The notes beneath the pieces are model-generated. The model was not told the DNA's origin and ran no database searches. It saw only the letters and a program-made list of their open reading frames with translations. DNA of 64,000 nucleotides, from contig JAEMBT020000009.1 of the NCBI GenBank assembly GCA_018873245.2, positions 13,977,112-14,041,111 on the forward strand, given 5' to 3'. The stretch is from Archegozetes longisetosus (Eukaryota; Arthropoda; Arachnida; Sarcoptiformes; Trhypochthoniidae). Position numbers and translations under genes: made by a program. Position 1 is the stretch's first letter. Each line of letters starts with the position of its first letter. Of this stretch, positions 35,690 through 47,500 are shown one piece after another.

Positions 35690-35891
35690 CTAACTTTCAG
35701 CTAGCTAATTTTCAGCTAACTAATTTTCAGCTAACTAACTCTCAGCTAACTAACTTTCACCTAACTAACTTTCATCTAACTAACTTTCAGCTAACTAACT
35801 TTCAGCTAACTAACTCTCAGCTAACTAACTCTCAGCTAACTAACTCTCAGCTAACTAACTTTCAGCTAACTAACTTTCTTTTACTTTACAG
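35690..35891 (+). repeat. 15-bp satellite of branch-point plus 3' splice-site words ending at the PRA1 acceptor
   Basis: About 12 units of CTAACTAACTTTCAG with T/C exchanges run from 35690. The last merges into CTAACTAACTTTCTTTTACTTTACAG, whose AG at 35890-35891 is the likely acceptor of the exon carrying the PRA1 start. Every unit contains a branch-point-like CTAAC and most end in a YAG acceptor, so the array is a ladder of potential 3' splice sites spaced 15 bases apart. Two units end in CAC or CAT and lack the AG. Confidence 0.85.
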
Positions 35892-35918
35892 ATCTCAACG
35901 CATTCTAGTCCATCTACC

Positions 35919-36915
35919 ATGCAATCAACTACTGAACCACAAGTTTCATCTCAATCTGCTTCAATGTCTTCTAATAAATCAGATTCTACACCAATCTCTA
36001 TCTCAATCAATGAACCATTTGGGGAATTAGATGGAGCAGTTAATCGTTTAGTTAATGAGAAATTAAATTTTAATCTAAAGAAGACTTCACTGAAGATGTT
36101 GTATCAAAATCAATGGGAGCGATTACAAAGTTGGGGATCATTTATAGACACAAATCGAATGAAAACACCAAACTCGACATTGCAATGGTCACGTAGAATA
36201 GTGCGAAACATAGACCACTTTCAAAGCAACTATCTATGTGTATTTTTAATACTAGTTATATATTGTGTATTAACTAGTCCGTTGTTGTTGTTGGCTATTG
36301 CTGCTGTTTTTGGTGCTAGTTATATTATTATGCTTAAGAATGCTGAAAGTCCTCTTAAACTTTTTGGATATCAGTTCTCTCTGCCTCAACAGTATCTTGC
36401 TCTTCTTGTTATCTCTTTTCCTTTGTTTTATTTGGCTGGTGCTGGATCTGCTGTTTTTTGGGTTTGTATTTTTGATTTCTTACTTATTTATTCTACTTTT
36501 TAGAGTTAGTTACCTGACAATTTGTCCCTTTTGATTCCTTTAAAGACAGTATTTCAACATATTGTTAATTAGTGATAGACGTTGTTTATTAATGATTGAC
36601 GATATTTATGTTTACTACAGTATGTGGTAGTTCTCGCATCTAACACATAGTTAGTAAGCAAAAATATATTACCTAGCTAACCAATAGAAAAAGTTTGACC
36701 TAGTCCAACCTAACCTAACCCAATCCAACCTAACCTAAAACAAAAATATAGTACTAATAATAAAAATATATTTTAATCAAAAATACTAGGTAATAGGAGC
36801 ATCATTCTTCGTAATAGGACTACACGCATCAATATACGCTATAGAAATGAGTGATACTATAAGTGATCAACCATTCGAATATAGTAATCAACTCAGTAAT
36901 TTACAAACTGTTTAG
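35919..36915 (+). CDS. RABAC1: prenylated Rab acceptor protein 1 (PRA1 family; 222 aa, two coding exons)
   Basis: Coding exons 35919-36461 and 36790-36915; the start lies 27 bases inside an exon that follows the acceptor at 35891. PRA1 proteins bind prenylated Rab GTPases and act at Golgi and endosomal membranes. The PRA1 domain is clear: WGSFIDTNRMKTP (72-84), RIVRNIDHFQSNY (93-105), then two hydrophobic hairpins (about 106-138 and 158-205) separated by a short cytosolic loop, with the signature LTSPLLLLAIAAVFGASYI and AGAGSAVFWV. The splice falls inside that last motif (TGG|GTA, Trp-Val), as the human sequence FWVLGA predicts. The tail ends with an acidic stretch like the human one. The first 60 residues are a Ser/Thr-rich extension compared with human RABAC1 (185 aa). 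AATAAA at 37084-37089 may end the transcript. Confidence 0.95.
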
Positions 36916-38059
36916 TTGGACTAACTATTTGTATTACTTTCTCGTTTATTTGATTGATATTTGCTTTGTTATTTATTTATTTATTTTTATAATTATAATC
37001 TAATTATAACTATTAACAACTTTAAATATGGGATATATTTCTAACTATTTTATAATTTCTATTATGCAAGCATTTGTGAAATTAATAAATTTTGTAATTA
37101 TTCTCACTTATCTAATTACTTTATAAGTTTGTTTTAATAGATTTTTTTGTACTTTTTATATTATGTCTTAACTCTAACCTAACCTAACCTGGCCTAACCT
37201 AACCTTAGCTTAACAACAGTACCTAACTCATTGCACGGCTAAAGCCATTCTTACGCTATCTTCAAAACTAGACAGTTATCATTGCATGAAATAATACCAA
37301 GAAATGAAACGTTTGGATTTATAATTACTATCTGTCTCATCGGTCTCATTATTGCTATAAATATTTGGTCGATTTTATTGAGCTTAACATGAAGACCAAT
37401 TAGAGCTAACTTTAAAATGGACATATACTAGAACAAAAACAAGCGAGATGACATAGTTTTCATATTGATGTTTACTAGTATTTAGTACTAAACACTTCAC
37501 TTTCAAGTGATTAGACTATAAGTCATATTATTGTTGACAATTTTCATGACTATTTACTTTTACTATGTGACTAACTTTTCAGATCATATTTTCATCTTAT
37601 CGAATTTATAGCTCTTCGGTCAATTTGAGCCTCGATCAATTTGCAAGCTGTGCCTAAACTCCAATAATGGCATTTTTGAGACATGAATCTTAACTAACGT
37701 TTTTTGTTATTTCATAGCTTTTGAGTGTTGGGATTATGGTCTTTAGTTATGGTCTGTTAACTTGAGTCAAGTTTGAGCTTATTAGAAAGGGAGCGGAAAG
37801 TTAGTCAAGAATTTAGTGATGAATTAGTGATGAATTAGCGAAACACAAATGAAAAGTTAGTGCAATTCAGCTGTAAGTATAGAACTTATAGTTGAACTGT
37901 ATTAGCTATTGGAGAGTGATTCAATAAATAAAGGTTTAACTGATTTGCAATTGCCATGTTTACTATGATTTATAAATATTTATGGTCCTATTTCTTAATT
38001 AATAGACTTCTTAGAATTTCTGGTTTTATTTTTGAGTCATATTTAGTTGGTTTTAGTGT

Positions 38060-38290
38060 TGGTTTATGGCAATTCTGTAAGAATATTATGGATAAATATA
38101 TGAATTCTGTAGGAGTAATGTGGATAAATATATAAATTCTGTATGAATAATCTGAATAAATATATGAATTCTGCAGAAATAATCTGAATAAATACATGAA
38201 TTCTTTATGAATTATGTGAATAAATATATGAATTCTCTATGAATAATGTGAATTCCGTATGAATAATCTGAATGGATATATGAATTATCA
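38060..38290. repeat. minisatellite of about 31 bp (7-8 units)
   Basis: Units resemble GAATAATCTGAATAAATATATGAATTCTGTA with substitutions; the recurring ATGAATTCT core marks each unit. Confidence 0.8.
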
Positions 38291-39469
38291 GAATGAAAAG
38301 GTCATCCTTAAGAAATGATAAATAGATAGTTGAATATGGGTAAAAGTATAGATGAGATTAGAGAAAAGAGTGCCCTAAATAGTAGAAAAATCAATTATAA
38401 TCTCAATTATCACTTAAAGGGAGGAATAGTAACCTTAACTATTACATTGCTATTAATTAATAGAGAAATAATTGGAAGGATTCAATGACAAAAATGTGCC
38501 AATAGAATAGTAATAGATTATAAACGATAACTTATGATCATAAGACTGAAACAAGTGACTAGTTTGCTGAGAAAGCATTAATATTATCAATAAAATAGAT
38601 TTGGTATTAATTAACTAAACCTATTTTTAGAGTGCTTACTATTTGATAGGTTGAACTTTTGCAAACTAAATATTATGTTAGTGTAATTTTTGTTATTTTT
38701 TCTCATTTTTCATATTTAATATAACATATCTTTCATTTGATAAATGTTTTATAGTAAAGACTAATTTATTAGTCAGTTATGAGAGGCTTTTGTAAACAAT
38801 TATTAGTATGGTATTTTAGTTACATGTTCAGACCATTTCTATGTTTCTCGATTGACATTCTGCACAAAACCAAATGTCAGCTATATAATACAAATTTTTT
38901 AACACTTCAATTGCTTCGAACGTTGAACGTTCAACTTTGAACTAAATGCTATATGTGCTAAATGTTGTATTTATTTTAACGTTTTCTTTAGTGCTAAGCT
39001 TTTAGTAGAGGAAGATTGGAAAATGTATTTTTGGTTTTAGTGTTTGGTTCGGATAAGAATGAGCTGAATATATGAAAAAAATGAGTTAAATATATAAAAA
39101 TAACTTAAAAACTATCTAATAGTTATATGAAAAGTATTTACAAATTGCAATAGAAACCTAAATCCATCAAAGATAAGATATATATGAACTGACTATGACC
39201 TAAAATCAGTAAAAGTGACTTTGAGAGACAAAACCAAGAGTAGAAAATATGGAAGAATGCAAGAGTGACAGAATCCAAGAGTAAAAGAGTAAAACAATCT
39301 AAGATTGAGAGATACTAAAAATGGGCGTCTTTCAGGAGACATTCAATAGAGTATTCTATTATAAGCTTTACTTTCAATCCTATTAGATAAGTGTTGCAGC
39401 TTTGAAGGCCAAATTATTAGATATATTATATTACTATTTAATTGAATTTAACTCTTCACTTTTTTGCTG

Positions 39470-39670
39470 TCAATAGCAGTTTTTTGAGTGCATTCTATAT
39501 GCTATTTAAGTGCATTATGTGTGCTATTTAAGTGTATTCTGTAAGCTATTTGAATGCACTTTGTGTGCTATTTGAGCACATTCTCTACACTATTTGAGCA
39601 CATTCTCTATACTATTCGACTACATTGAACATACCATTTAAATATATTATATGCTATTAGTTCAATAGAC
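39470..39670. repeat. 22-bp minisatellite (about 8 units)
   Basis: Units resemble GCATTATGTGTGCTATTTAAGT, drifting from 5' to 3' so that neighbouring units are most alike, as expected of tandem duplication. Confidence 0.8.
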
Positions 39671-41344
39671 ACTGATAAAATAAAACATGTCTATTTTGCA
39701 TATATACATAAGCGTTATACAAGTAAGAAGAGTACAAGCAAGATAGATTGTTCTAGACGATAACTATATAGATAGATATAATAGAACGTATCTATTAAGA
39801 ACATTTAAGAATAAGATATTAATTAATCTAATTATAAAGATTTATATAATTATTTATAATGACATATTTAAATGAAATATTTAACTATAATTATTAATAG
39901 TTAATTTTAGCAATCAGTAATACACGGAAGTGTAATACTATAAAACAAATACATAACAGATGTGAGCTACATGTGATGGATGAATTCAAATAAAAACCTA
40001 CAAACTAACTAAAACAGACTAAATATACACAAATTTGACTAAGTGACAATTTAGTTGCCTAGCCAAATAGAGTGTAATAAATAAGAATTAATAAGATTTG
40101 AATATCTAATATGACAATAACGATATAAAACTAATAATAATTGAATATATATAACTAGAAAGTACATCTAACGACGCAATATAATACATTACTATCAGTA
40201 TGACACATGGAAAGTATAGCAGCAAACATAGATAACTAACTAAATACAAACGAATAAATACTTATATTTAACAATTAAAGTTGTATTTTCTATTTTGATT
40301 TATAAACAGTACGATGTATCATAAATATACTTTATGTAATTGTAAATAAGATATTGTTTTTGTTATATTAAATCATGTTTTTTTCCTAACTTAACCTAGC
40401 TTGACCTAGCTTAACCTAGCTGCAAATTAATCTAGCTTGACCTAGCTTAACCTAGCTGCAAACAATAGAAAGTTCCAGATTATACAAACATCAAATCTAT
40501 AAGTTAATAGATGTTTAGTGTGTATCTGCTTGGATACTTTATGGTGATTATTGAACTGAATTTGAATAAGTTATAATCTTATATAAGTGTTAAGACTAAC
40601 TATATAGAATGTATTGAATTACTTATGCTTGGTTAGTGTTGATAGAATATATGTAGTTATGTATAATCGTAACTATTTTATATTAATGTAGTTTTATTCT
40701 TTAGCTAGACCACTCATCACCTTCAAATTACAAAATTAGCATTATACAATTATTATACAAAAAACAATACTATTATATTTTACTTAGACTCCTTATCAAT
40801 ATTTAGACCTGGCATGGATGATCTAGCAGACTTCTAAACTAATACTACTAGTAGAACGTTCAACCGTTGGAGAAGTTAAACAGTAAATGTATAGATAATA
40901 CAAATAGCATAATAGAGAGAATAACTAAAAATACTAATACAAACTAATACATTAAACATTAATTGAACAAATAGTAGACAGTAGAATGTATTAATATATC
41001 TAAAATACTATATAGAATAATAATAATATTATAATTGATTATAACACTCATATTACTAAATACTTATAAACACTTATAGTCACTATATATTAGTACTAGA
41101 CAACTGTCTGGTATGTATATCTCGTTATATGTCTACAAATTACTACTTATCATTTAGTCTTACTCTTTTTATTATTATTATTGTGTAATACTATTAATGC
41201 ATAATTTATCCTTAATCATTTATTGTTAATTATTTTACTTTTCATTTTTTAGTTTCTGCTAGATTATTTTTATTTTTTATGTTGTTAGTATCTCTTATTT
41301 ATTAGTTATTGTTTGTTAGAATTGTTAACATCAATTTATTTATA

Positions 41345-41404
41345 AGTTAGGTTAGGTTAGGATAGGATAGGATAGGATAGGATAGGTTAGGTTAGGTTAG
41401 GTTA
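41345..41404. repeat. TTAGGT hexamer tract with AGGATAGGAT variant block
   Basis: TTAGGTTAGG units flank a homogenised block of GATAG pentamers, showing local conversion of a variant within the hexamer tract. Confidence 0.85.
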
Positions 41405-42636
41405 GTATCTATATTATATTTAAAACTAACTTATTATAGATACTAACTAACAAAGAAGTTAATTTTAGAAAATAGCAACAAATAGACATGACATACTGAC
41501 AAAGAGAACAATCAAATTGAAAAAATAATAAAATATAAAAATAGTTGTAATAGTTGTGTTAGTGCACCATAGGGGAGTATTATACTTCTACATTCCATGA
41601 CATGCACTACATAGTGCTACTATCGGCGACTATTGTCTATGTGCGATTTATATACTATATTTTGTGTTTAAGCACTTTTAATATAACTAAATGTATTAGT
41701 TATTCTTTTATGCATTTATTCATGTTTGATTATGTATGAAAGATAAATAGCAAAGTTTATGTATAGCCTCAAGTCTTAAACTTTTATACCATAAATATGA
41801 TACTTAACTGAACTTAAGAATATGAAACTTCTAACTCAACCTTAGATCATTCAAAGAAATCGAGTCTTGTCATTATGGCATTTATTATGGTCTGATTTAG
41901 AAAAATTGCTGATAAATCGTTTGAAAGCAATGTACTTCAAAATGGAAAAGTTTATTAGATGGAAATTGATCACATGCTAACCATGCATCTAAAATACCTG
42001 ACCTAACTTAATCCAACCTAACTTAATCCAACCTAACCTAACTCTAGCCTAACAACATAATTATGATTATAAAACAAGAATTATCATGTAAATATGCTCT
42101 ACTACTTCAGATGATCTATTTCTCATTATTATTAGGCAATAGATTGAATTAATTGCGTTATTTAGCTACATATTTTAGTAGTGGGAAAGTTTGAGAACGA
42201 AAATCTGGCTTTCAGGTAGTCAAAAAACAAACATAACATTATAATTCGTATAATTCGTATAATTCATGTAATAGCAATTAGTAGCAGTAGTAGTAGTTGT
42301 AGTAGTTGTAGTAGTAGTAGTTGTACAGTATATATTTATGTAGAAATACTAGGTTGGAAAGGATATTAGGGAATAGGATGTATAGAGAAGGATGTTTGAC
42401 AAAATTTTGATTATTTAGACAAATTTCAATATTTGTTAATAATAATTATGAATATCAATGTAAGATTAGGTCAAGTGAAAAGAAGTAATTTGTGGTAATC
42501 AATTGGTATGTAAAATCCGATAAAAACAAATTAAAGAGACAGTAGTGAAATATAACTTATCGTAACCATAAATGGGTTGAGTAGAAGTTATAGCAGACGG
42601 TATTCTTTACAAAATATCGTATTTATAATACGAGGA

Positions 42637-42653
42637 GAGTGAGTGAGTGAGTG

Positions 42654-42706
<53 letters not shown>
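42637..42706. repeat. (GAGT)n/(GA)n microsatellite
   Basis: GAGT tetranucleotides pass into a GA run of about 50 bases. Confidence 0.9.
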
Positions 42707-42710
<4 letters not shown>

Positions 42711-43086
42711 GATCCACTAATAACAATTTGGCACTATGCCCAAGGCTCTACATACAAACGAAAAATAATTATTATCAAAACAATTTTTTGATAGAGTCTT
42801 AGTGTCTCACTGTCAGAAGTCACACCACTTTTATCCACTTCTTATCCACTTTTTTATTCACTTCTTATCTATTCTAAACTCTCAGTAGAAAACATGATAA
42901 ACACTATTGTCTTATAGACAATTCCGTAAGAAATACCTAATAACTTCACCTTTCATTATGACTAACCTAATAATTAAGAAATGATAAGATTTTCACTTCT
43001 AATAATTAAGAATTGATAAGATTCTGACGTCTAATATACGTTGAATATCGAAATGATTTGAAAATATTTAGTTATGAAGAAAATAT

Positions 43087-43092
43087 TTTATT
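43087..43092 (-). terminator. poly(A) signal AATAAA of the Ser-rich gene
   Basis: TTTATT on + reads AATAAA on the minus strand, 63 bases after the stop codon at 43155. Confidence 0.6.
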
Positions 43093-43154
43093 GTAGAAAA
43101 TAGATTGTATATACAAAATAATGAGCAATGAAATACAGTAATATAGATTAAATA

Positions 43155-43592
43155 CTATGAAACTTTATGGGAAGATAATGAGTTCCTTCTTTTTCCAAAT
43201 ATTTTTGCTGTCCAATGTGTCTTATGATTATCACCTGGTGACTTCGACTGCTTCTCATTCTCGTTATTAGATGAGTCAAAACTGATGAAGTGCATCATTT
43301 TCCGGATTATTTCTAGGCTTTCACTGCTTGAGGTTGAGGTTGAGCTGCTGGATGTCGACCGGTGTCTCTCATTTCTCAGATTATGTTCGGTCATACTTTG
43401 ACTGTGAATCCTCTGCGATTGTTTGGGATTCTTATGTTGGAGAACAGCAATACTTATACTATTACTCTGATGTCTTCTGCTGATTTGAGACTGATTTTTG
43501 CCATTATTTGATCGAACGATTGGTTTGTTTTTCGGTGGAGACTTGGAGTAAATGTCATAATCATTTTTGACAACAGGCACCATAAATGCCAT
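43155..43592 (-). CDS. single-exon Ser-rich basic protein (145 aa), unrecognised family
   Basis: An ATG at 43592 opens a 145-codon frame without introns. The N-terminus MAFMVPVVKNDYDIY reads like a conserved head. It is followed by a Ser/Asn/Gln/Arg-rich low-complexity middle, a poly-Ser/Thr run (about 80-92), an amphipathic segment (LEIIRKMMHFISF, about 94-106) and a basic C-terminus with an AKIFGKRR-NSLSS patch that could be a kinase site. There is no signal peptide or membrane helix, so it is probably nuclear or cytosolic. Strong gene support comes from its flanks: a TATA box and a CACGTG E-box upstream and AATAAA (43087-43092 on the minus strand) 63 bases past the stop. An intronless, TATA-driven short gene is typical of rapidly induced genes; that is inference. 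I cannot name it. Confidence 0.7.
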   Translation of the reverse strand: MAFMVPVVKNDYDIYSKSPPKNKPIVRSNNGKNQSQISRRHQSNSISIAVLQHKNPKQSQRIHSQSMTEHNLRNERHRSTSSSSTSTSSSESLEIIRKMMHFISFDSSNNENEKQSKSPGDNHKTHWTAKIFGKRRNSLSSHKVS

Positions 43593-43916
43593 TTTAATAG
43601 GTTATGAGCTGATATGCGTTTCCAATCGACAATTTACAAAATAAACTAGTTTCTCACTATACCAACAACACGACAATTACGGTGGCAATTCCCAATAATA
43701 TCAATATAGATGTTGAATGAATTTTCGGAAATATAAGCAATAGTTTGAACTTTGAAAAAAAAACAACTTAAAAATGCTCAAACTTAGGACTTAGAAGCAA
43801 AAACTTAAGAATATCTATTAAAAACGCTCAGACTTAAAAGCATAAACTTAAAAATACTTATTAAGAATGCTCAGACATAAAACTTGAAGTGACGAGTGGA
43901 AGACTTTGCCGGCTCG

Positions 43917-43924
43917 TATTTATA
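43917..43924 (-). promoter_or_regulatory. TATA box (TATAAATA) of the Ser-rich gene
   Basis: TATTTATA on + equals TATAAATA on the minus strand. An initiator-like TCACTTC begins at 43892, putting a start near 43890, about 34 bases downstream of the box. The 5' UTR would be about 300 bases and contains a repeated ACTTAAAAATGCTCA motif. It is GC-richer around the box than in the flanks. Confidence 0.6.
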
Positions 43925-43951
43925 GCGATTCATACGATGACTGTTAGACAC

Positions 43952-43957
43952 CACGTG
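43952..43957. promoter_or_regulatory. CACGTG E-box upstream of the Ser-rich gene
   Basis: A palindromic canonical E-box within CCACGTGG, about 60 bases upstream of the predicted start. CACGTG is bound by bHLH factors such as CLOCK/CYCLE and Myc/Max; binding here is not shown by sequence alone. Confidence 0.4.
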
Positions 43958-44305
43958 GTAAAAGTTGTTCAGAATGAAGACATGTCATATGGTATATGGT
44001 TCTTGTCAATAATATTTACAATGATCTAACGCTTACGTGCATCCAATCAGGAGCTAATACTATACTCAGCATTTATTGCCCTCTTCATACCCACTCTGTA
44101 TATACTAACCTAACCTATTCTACATATACATATTTTTCTGCTGTTCAATTCAATTCGATTCAATCCGTGTCGTATGATAAGCCCTCCCATTCTTTTCTTT
44201 TCAATATTTACTGCTTAATTATTATTATCAGATGTGACGCACGTAGAGCAAGTGGTTCTCAAGTTGTACTCTATGTTCGATAGTTTTAGTAAATATATTT
44301 CCAAT

Positions 44306-44544
44306 CAGTGGCGAAGTCAGAAATTAGTGTAATTAGTGTAATATTTGAAAACTTGAATTATAGCCTATTTGAACTAAATTATGTATTAAAATAGATTAAC
44401 ATAATTAATAGTAGAAAACGCACAAATTTATAGGTGAAGCTAGCTAAATTAGAAAATACACAAATTTATAGATGAAGCTAGCTAAATTAGAAAAGAATTG
44501 CAATTGGGGTTCTGTGACCTTAGTCCTAACTGAATTCGCCACTA
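44306..44544. mobile_element. hAT-type MITE (239 bp)
   Basis: Left end CAGTGGCGAAGTCAG and right end, read on minus, TAGTGGCGAATTCAG form imperfect inverted termini. The flanks TTCCAATC and TACCAACT resemble each other at five of eight positions, as for an eroded 8-bp hAT duplication. Inside is a direct repeat of ACACAAATTTATAGRTGAAG. Confidence 0.55.
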
Positions 44545-47500
44545 TACCAACTAAACAACTAGAAGTATTTCGTGACTAAAAGCATGACATGATAATAAGT
44601 TTATAAACAATGATGCAATATTTGCATATAATACTTAATTTATTAGAATTAATATCTATTCATCTACTTATTATTAATCGCATAACAATTGTTGAGATAA
44701 TAAGCCTAATTTAATGTAATTTACTTATGTAAAATCTACTTGTTATGTCATCACTTTTAGTTATTAAGTTATCCATTTATCCAATCGCAAATGTTTCTTT
44801 TATGACATTAATCAGATATAAGGTGTAGTAATGTCTTAATAGATATATATTAATGTTAGTGTAGAGAATGTATTAGAGTAGGGAACGTATTAGAATAGAG
44901 AATGTGTTAGAATAGAGATATATTAAAGTGTATTATATATTAATAATAGTCCGTATTTCCTTGTTTAAAAATAAAATATAACCCCTCAATCAGTTTAATT
45001 TAGAATCTAACTAAGTATGTATGCTCTAGCACGACTGAAAGAAATGAATAACACATTGAGAACAGTTAGCATTATACAAAGAATTAATTGATATATGTAT
45101 ATATATATATGTATATTTACGTATATATACTTCTACATTGAAGCATACTACTATTTCCCTTTAATTCCTATTGTTCCTATTTGTTTATATTGGTTCGCTT
45201 TGATTTTAAGCTTATATATGTCTATGGTTTCTATATTCAGACTTTAATGCTAATGCAAATTGTCTTCAATTTTAAGTTGAAAGTGTTTGGTTATTACAAT
45301 TTTGATTGAGATAAGAATTACTCAATATTATTGAACTTTAGTAAATTTTAATAAATAATTTTTACATACAAAAGTATAGGTCATGCAAATATTGATTAAC
45401 AGTTAAAAAGTGTAATCGACTATAAGTGCTTGTGATTAATAAAGAACATTAATATAAGTTAACTTTAAACAAATATAAATTGTGCCTTTTATATTGAAAC
45501 ACCAATATAGGACAATATACTCAAAGCATTATAGTCTGAATATGTAATGAACTAATAATTTCACTATACTAACAATAATGTTAAAGTCACTTAGATCTAA
45601 ATACTTCTATTATATATTTGTTTTGGCCTATTAGTAGTAATAAGCTATATGTTCATTATTTAATTGTATTTCATAATAATGTTTGATTAAGACTTCGCTA
45701 ATGCCTCTAATTTTGCCCCCACCCCCACTTACCCCCCACTTACCCTCCCCAGTTGATAAGATTTCCGGCAAATACCAAGAATCCGGTCTCTAGAAAATGA
45801 AATTTTATTGAGATTTCGAAATTTACGATTAATTATCAATTAAGATAACCACTTGAACCTTAACATTAGGTACAGATCGTTCTGATGAAATGCAATTAAA
45901 CAGACTTCTTGGTAAACTAATCAAATGCTAGTAAACATGTTTTCCGTTTTAGCTGGTCTATCAATGAGATTATGTATTTTGTTGCATTCTGCATTTTTCA
46001 TATTCATTTTTTTATATTTCATTTCTTATCAATTCATTCCATTATTAACTCCTTTTTCCCTATACTAACCAACCAAAAGCTTATAATATGATTCATAATA
46101 AATGTATTGATATTTAGTTAAATATGTCAAACGGAAACACTAAGTGCAATTCATATGACATTTCAGTTCATATGATGTTTCAATTTATATGATAACAAAG
46201 TTTAGATTATCAAATACTTAATATAATTTTTAACTAAATTTTATTTTATCCATTTTTGATCTGTCATTTATTTAATATAATGTTTGTTTTATTTTATTTT
46301 ATTTTATTTTAGATTTAAGTTTCAAGTTTTCAATTACTTATACATTCACTTATTCATAGATTGCATGCATTACAGTAGCAGTTAAGAAAACTATTGCTTA
46401 AAACATATAAAACTCAATATGCATAAGCTAGCTCAAACAGTTATGTAGATAAACATAGACGAAAGAGTTAGCAAGATGAACATAAAGCAATTTGATTGTA
46501 AGCCAAATAGCTAAGCATTAAGAATGAATGAATGAATGTTTGATGCCATAATAGCATGTGACGCATATTTACCAGTCATTATATTAATTCAGTCACTATT
46601 ATTGCTTCTTCTACGTCTACGTTTGGCGCCTATGAGTTTATTATTCATCTAATGCCCTTTTCTTGTTCTGATTTGCAATTTTTTGTTATATTGCAATTCA
46701 AATATATTGTATAGTATTTGGTAATAACTATTCTGTTTCGTAAGGGTTTGGAGTAAATATGAAAATTAATAACATAAAACATAATTAATTGCCTTGTAAT
46801 GTATTGATTGCAATATAGTCAGAAATTGATGGAGACTTAGCCTTTGGCGCTGACTTGTTTTTTCATATATCAGTTATTGAGCACTTTAGTAGCTATGAAT
46901 TAGATAAGTCGGAAAAACAACTTTTTCAAGAAGATAACTACTGTTAGTGTTCGATTCTGATAAGCTCCTCTTAGAGTCAAGTACTTTATGGCTTCTACAT
47001 TTTGGTCGAATTATATATTACTCATTTTGTTAGTTGAGATTCTGTTAGTTGAAATTCTGTTAGTCGGAATTCTGTTAGTCGAATTCTGTTAGTCGGAATT
47101 CTGTTAGTCGGAATTCTGTTAGTTGAGATTCTGTTGTTTGAAATTCTTTTAGTCGAAATTAAAATTCTGTTAATCAAAATTCTGCAAACCGAAATTTCGC
47201 AAATCCAAATTCCGCAAATCCGAATTCTGTTAACTGAAATTCTGTCAATCAAAATTAATTCTCATTCATATAAACATAAAAAAGCGCTTTGTAATAGTCA
47301 TAACTTACGACAACTCATGTGATCTAAATCGATGTTTATATTTATAAACTTAGATATGCATTTAATTAATCATTACAATCAATGATAGGAAATCACATGA
47401 ATATTATTTATTCATAGACACTCATTGTCATTTCCTAAAAGCACTTTCCGATAATTTATATATCATTTTTGTTGAAATATCATTCCATTCATCAATTTTT

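Larger units (their letters stand above)
36916..43086. other. long non-coding stretch with many minisatellites
   Basis: No gene recognised on either strand. It holds AACCTA tracts (36700-36737 just before exon 2, 37174-37205, 40384-40456, 41345-41404, 42001-42045), the 31-bp and 22-bp minisatellites listed separately, a GTAGTAGTTGTA trinucleotide-type run (42280-42325) and a GAGT/GA run (42637-42706). The open frame at 37988-38197 (minus) is minisatellite-derived. Confidence 0.5.

Noticed and set aside
43996-44283. 95-codon + frame upstream of the Ser-rich gene
   Set aside because: Divergent position is suggestive, but composition is low-complexity and no start context, domain or poly(A) signal supports it.
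47022-47322. Open frames on both strands at the 15-bp minisatellite
   Set aside because: Period divisible by three with no stop in the unit; artefact.
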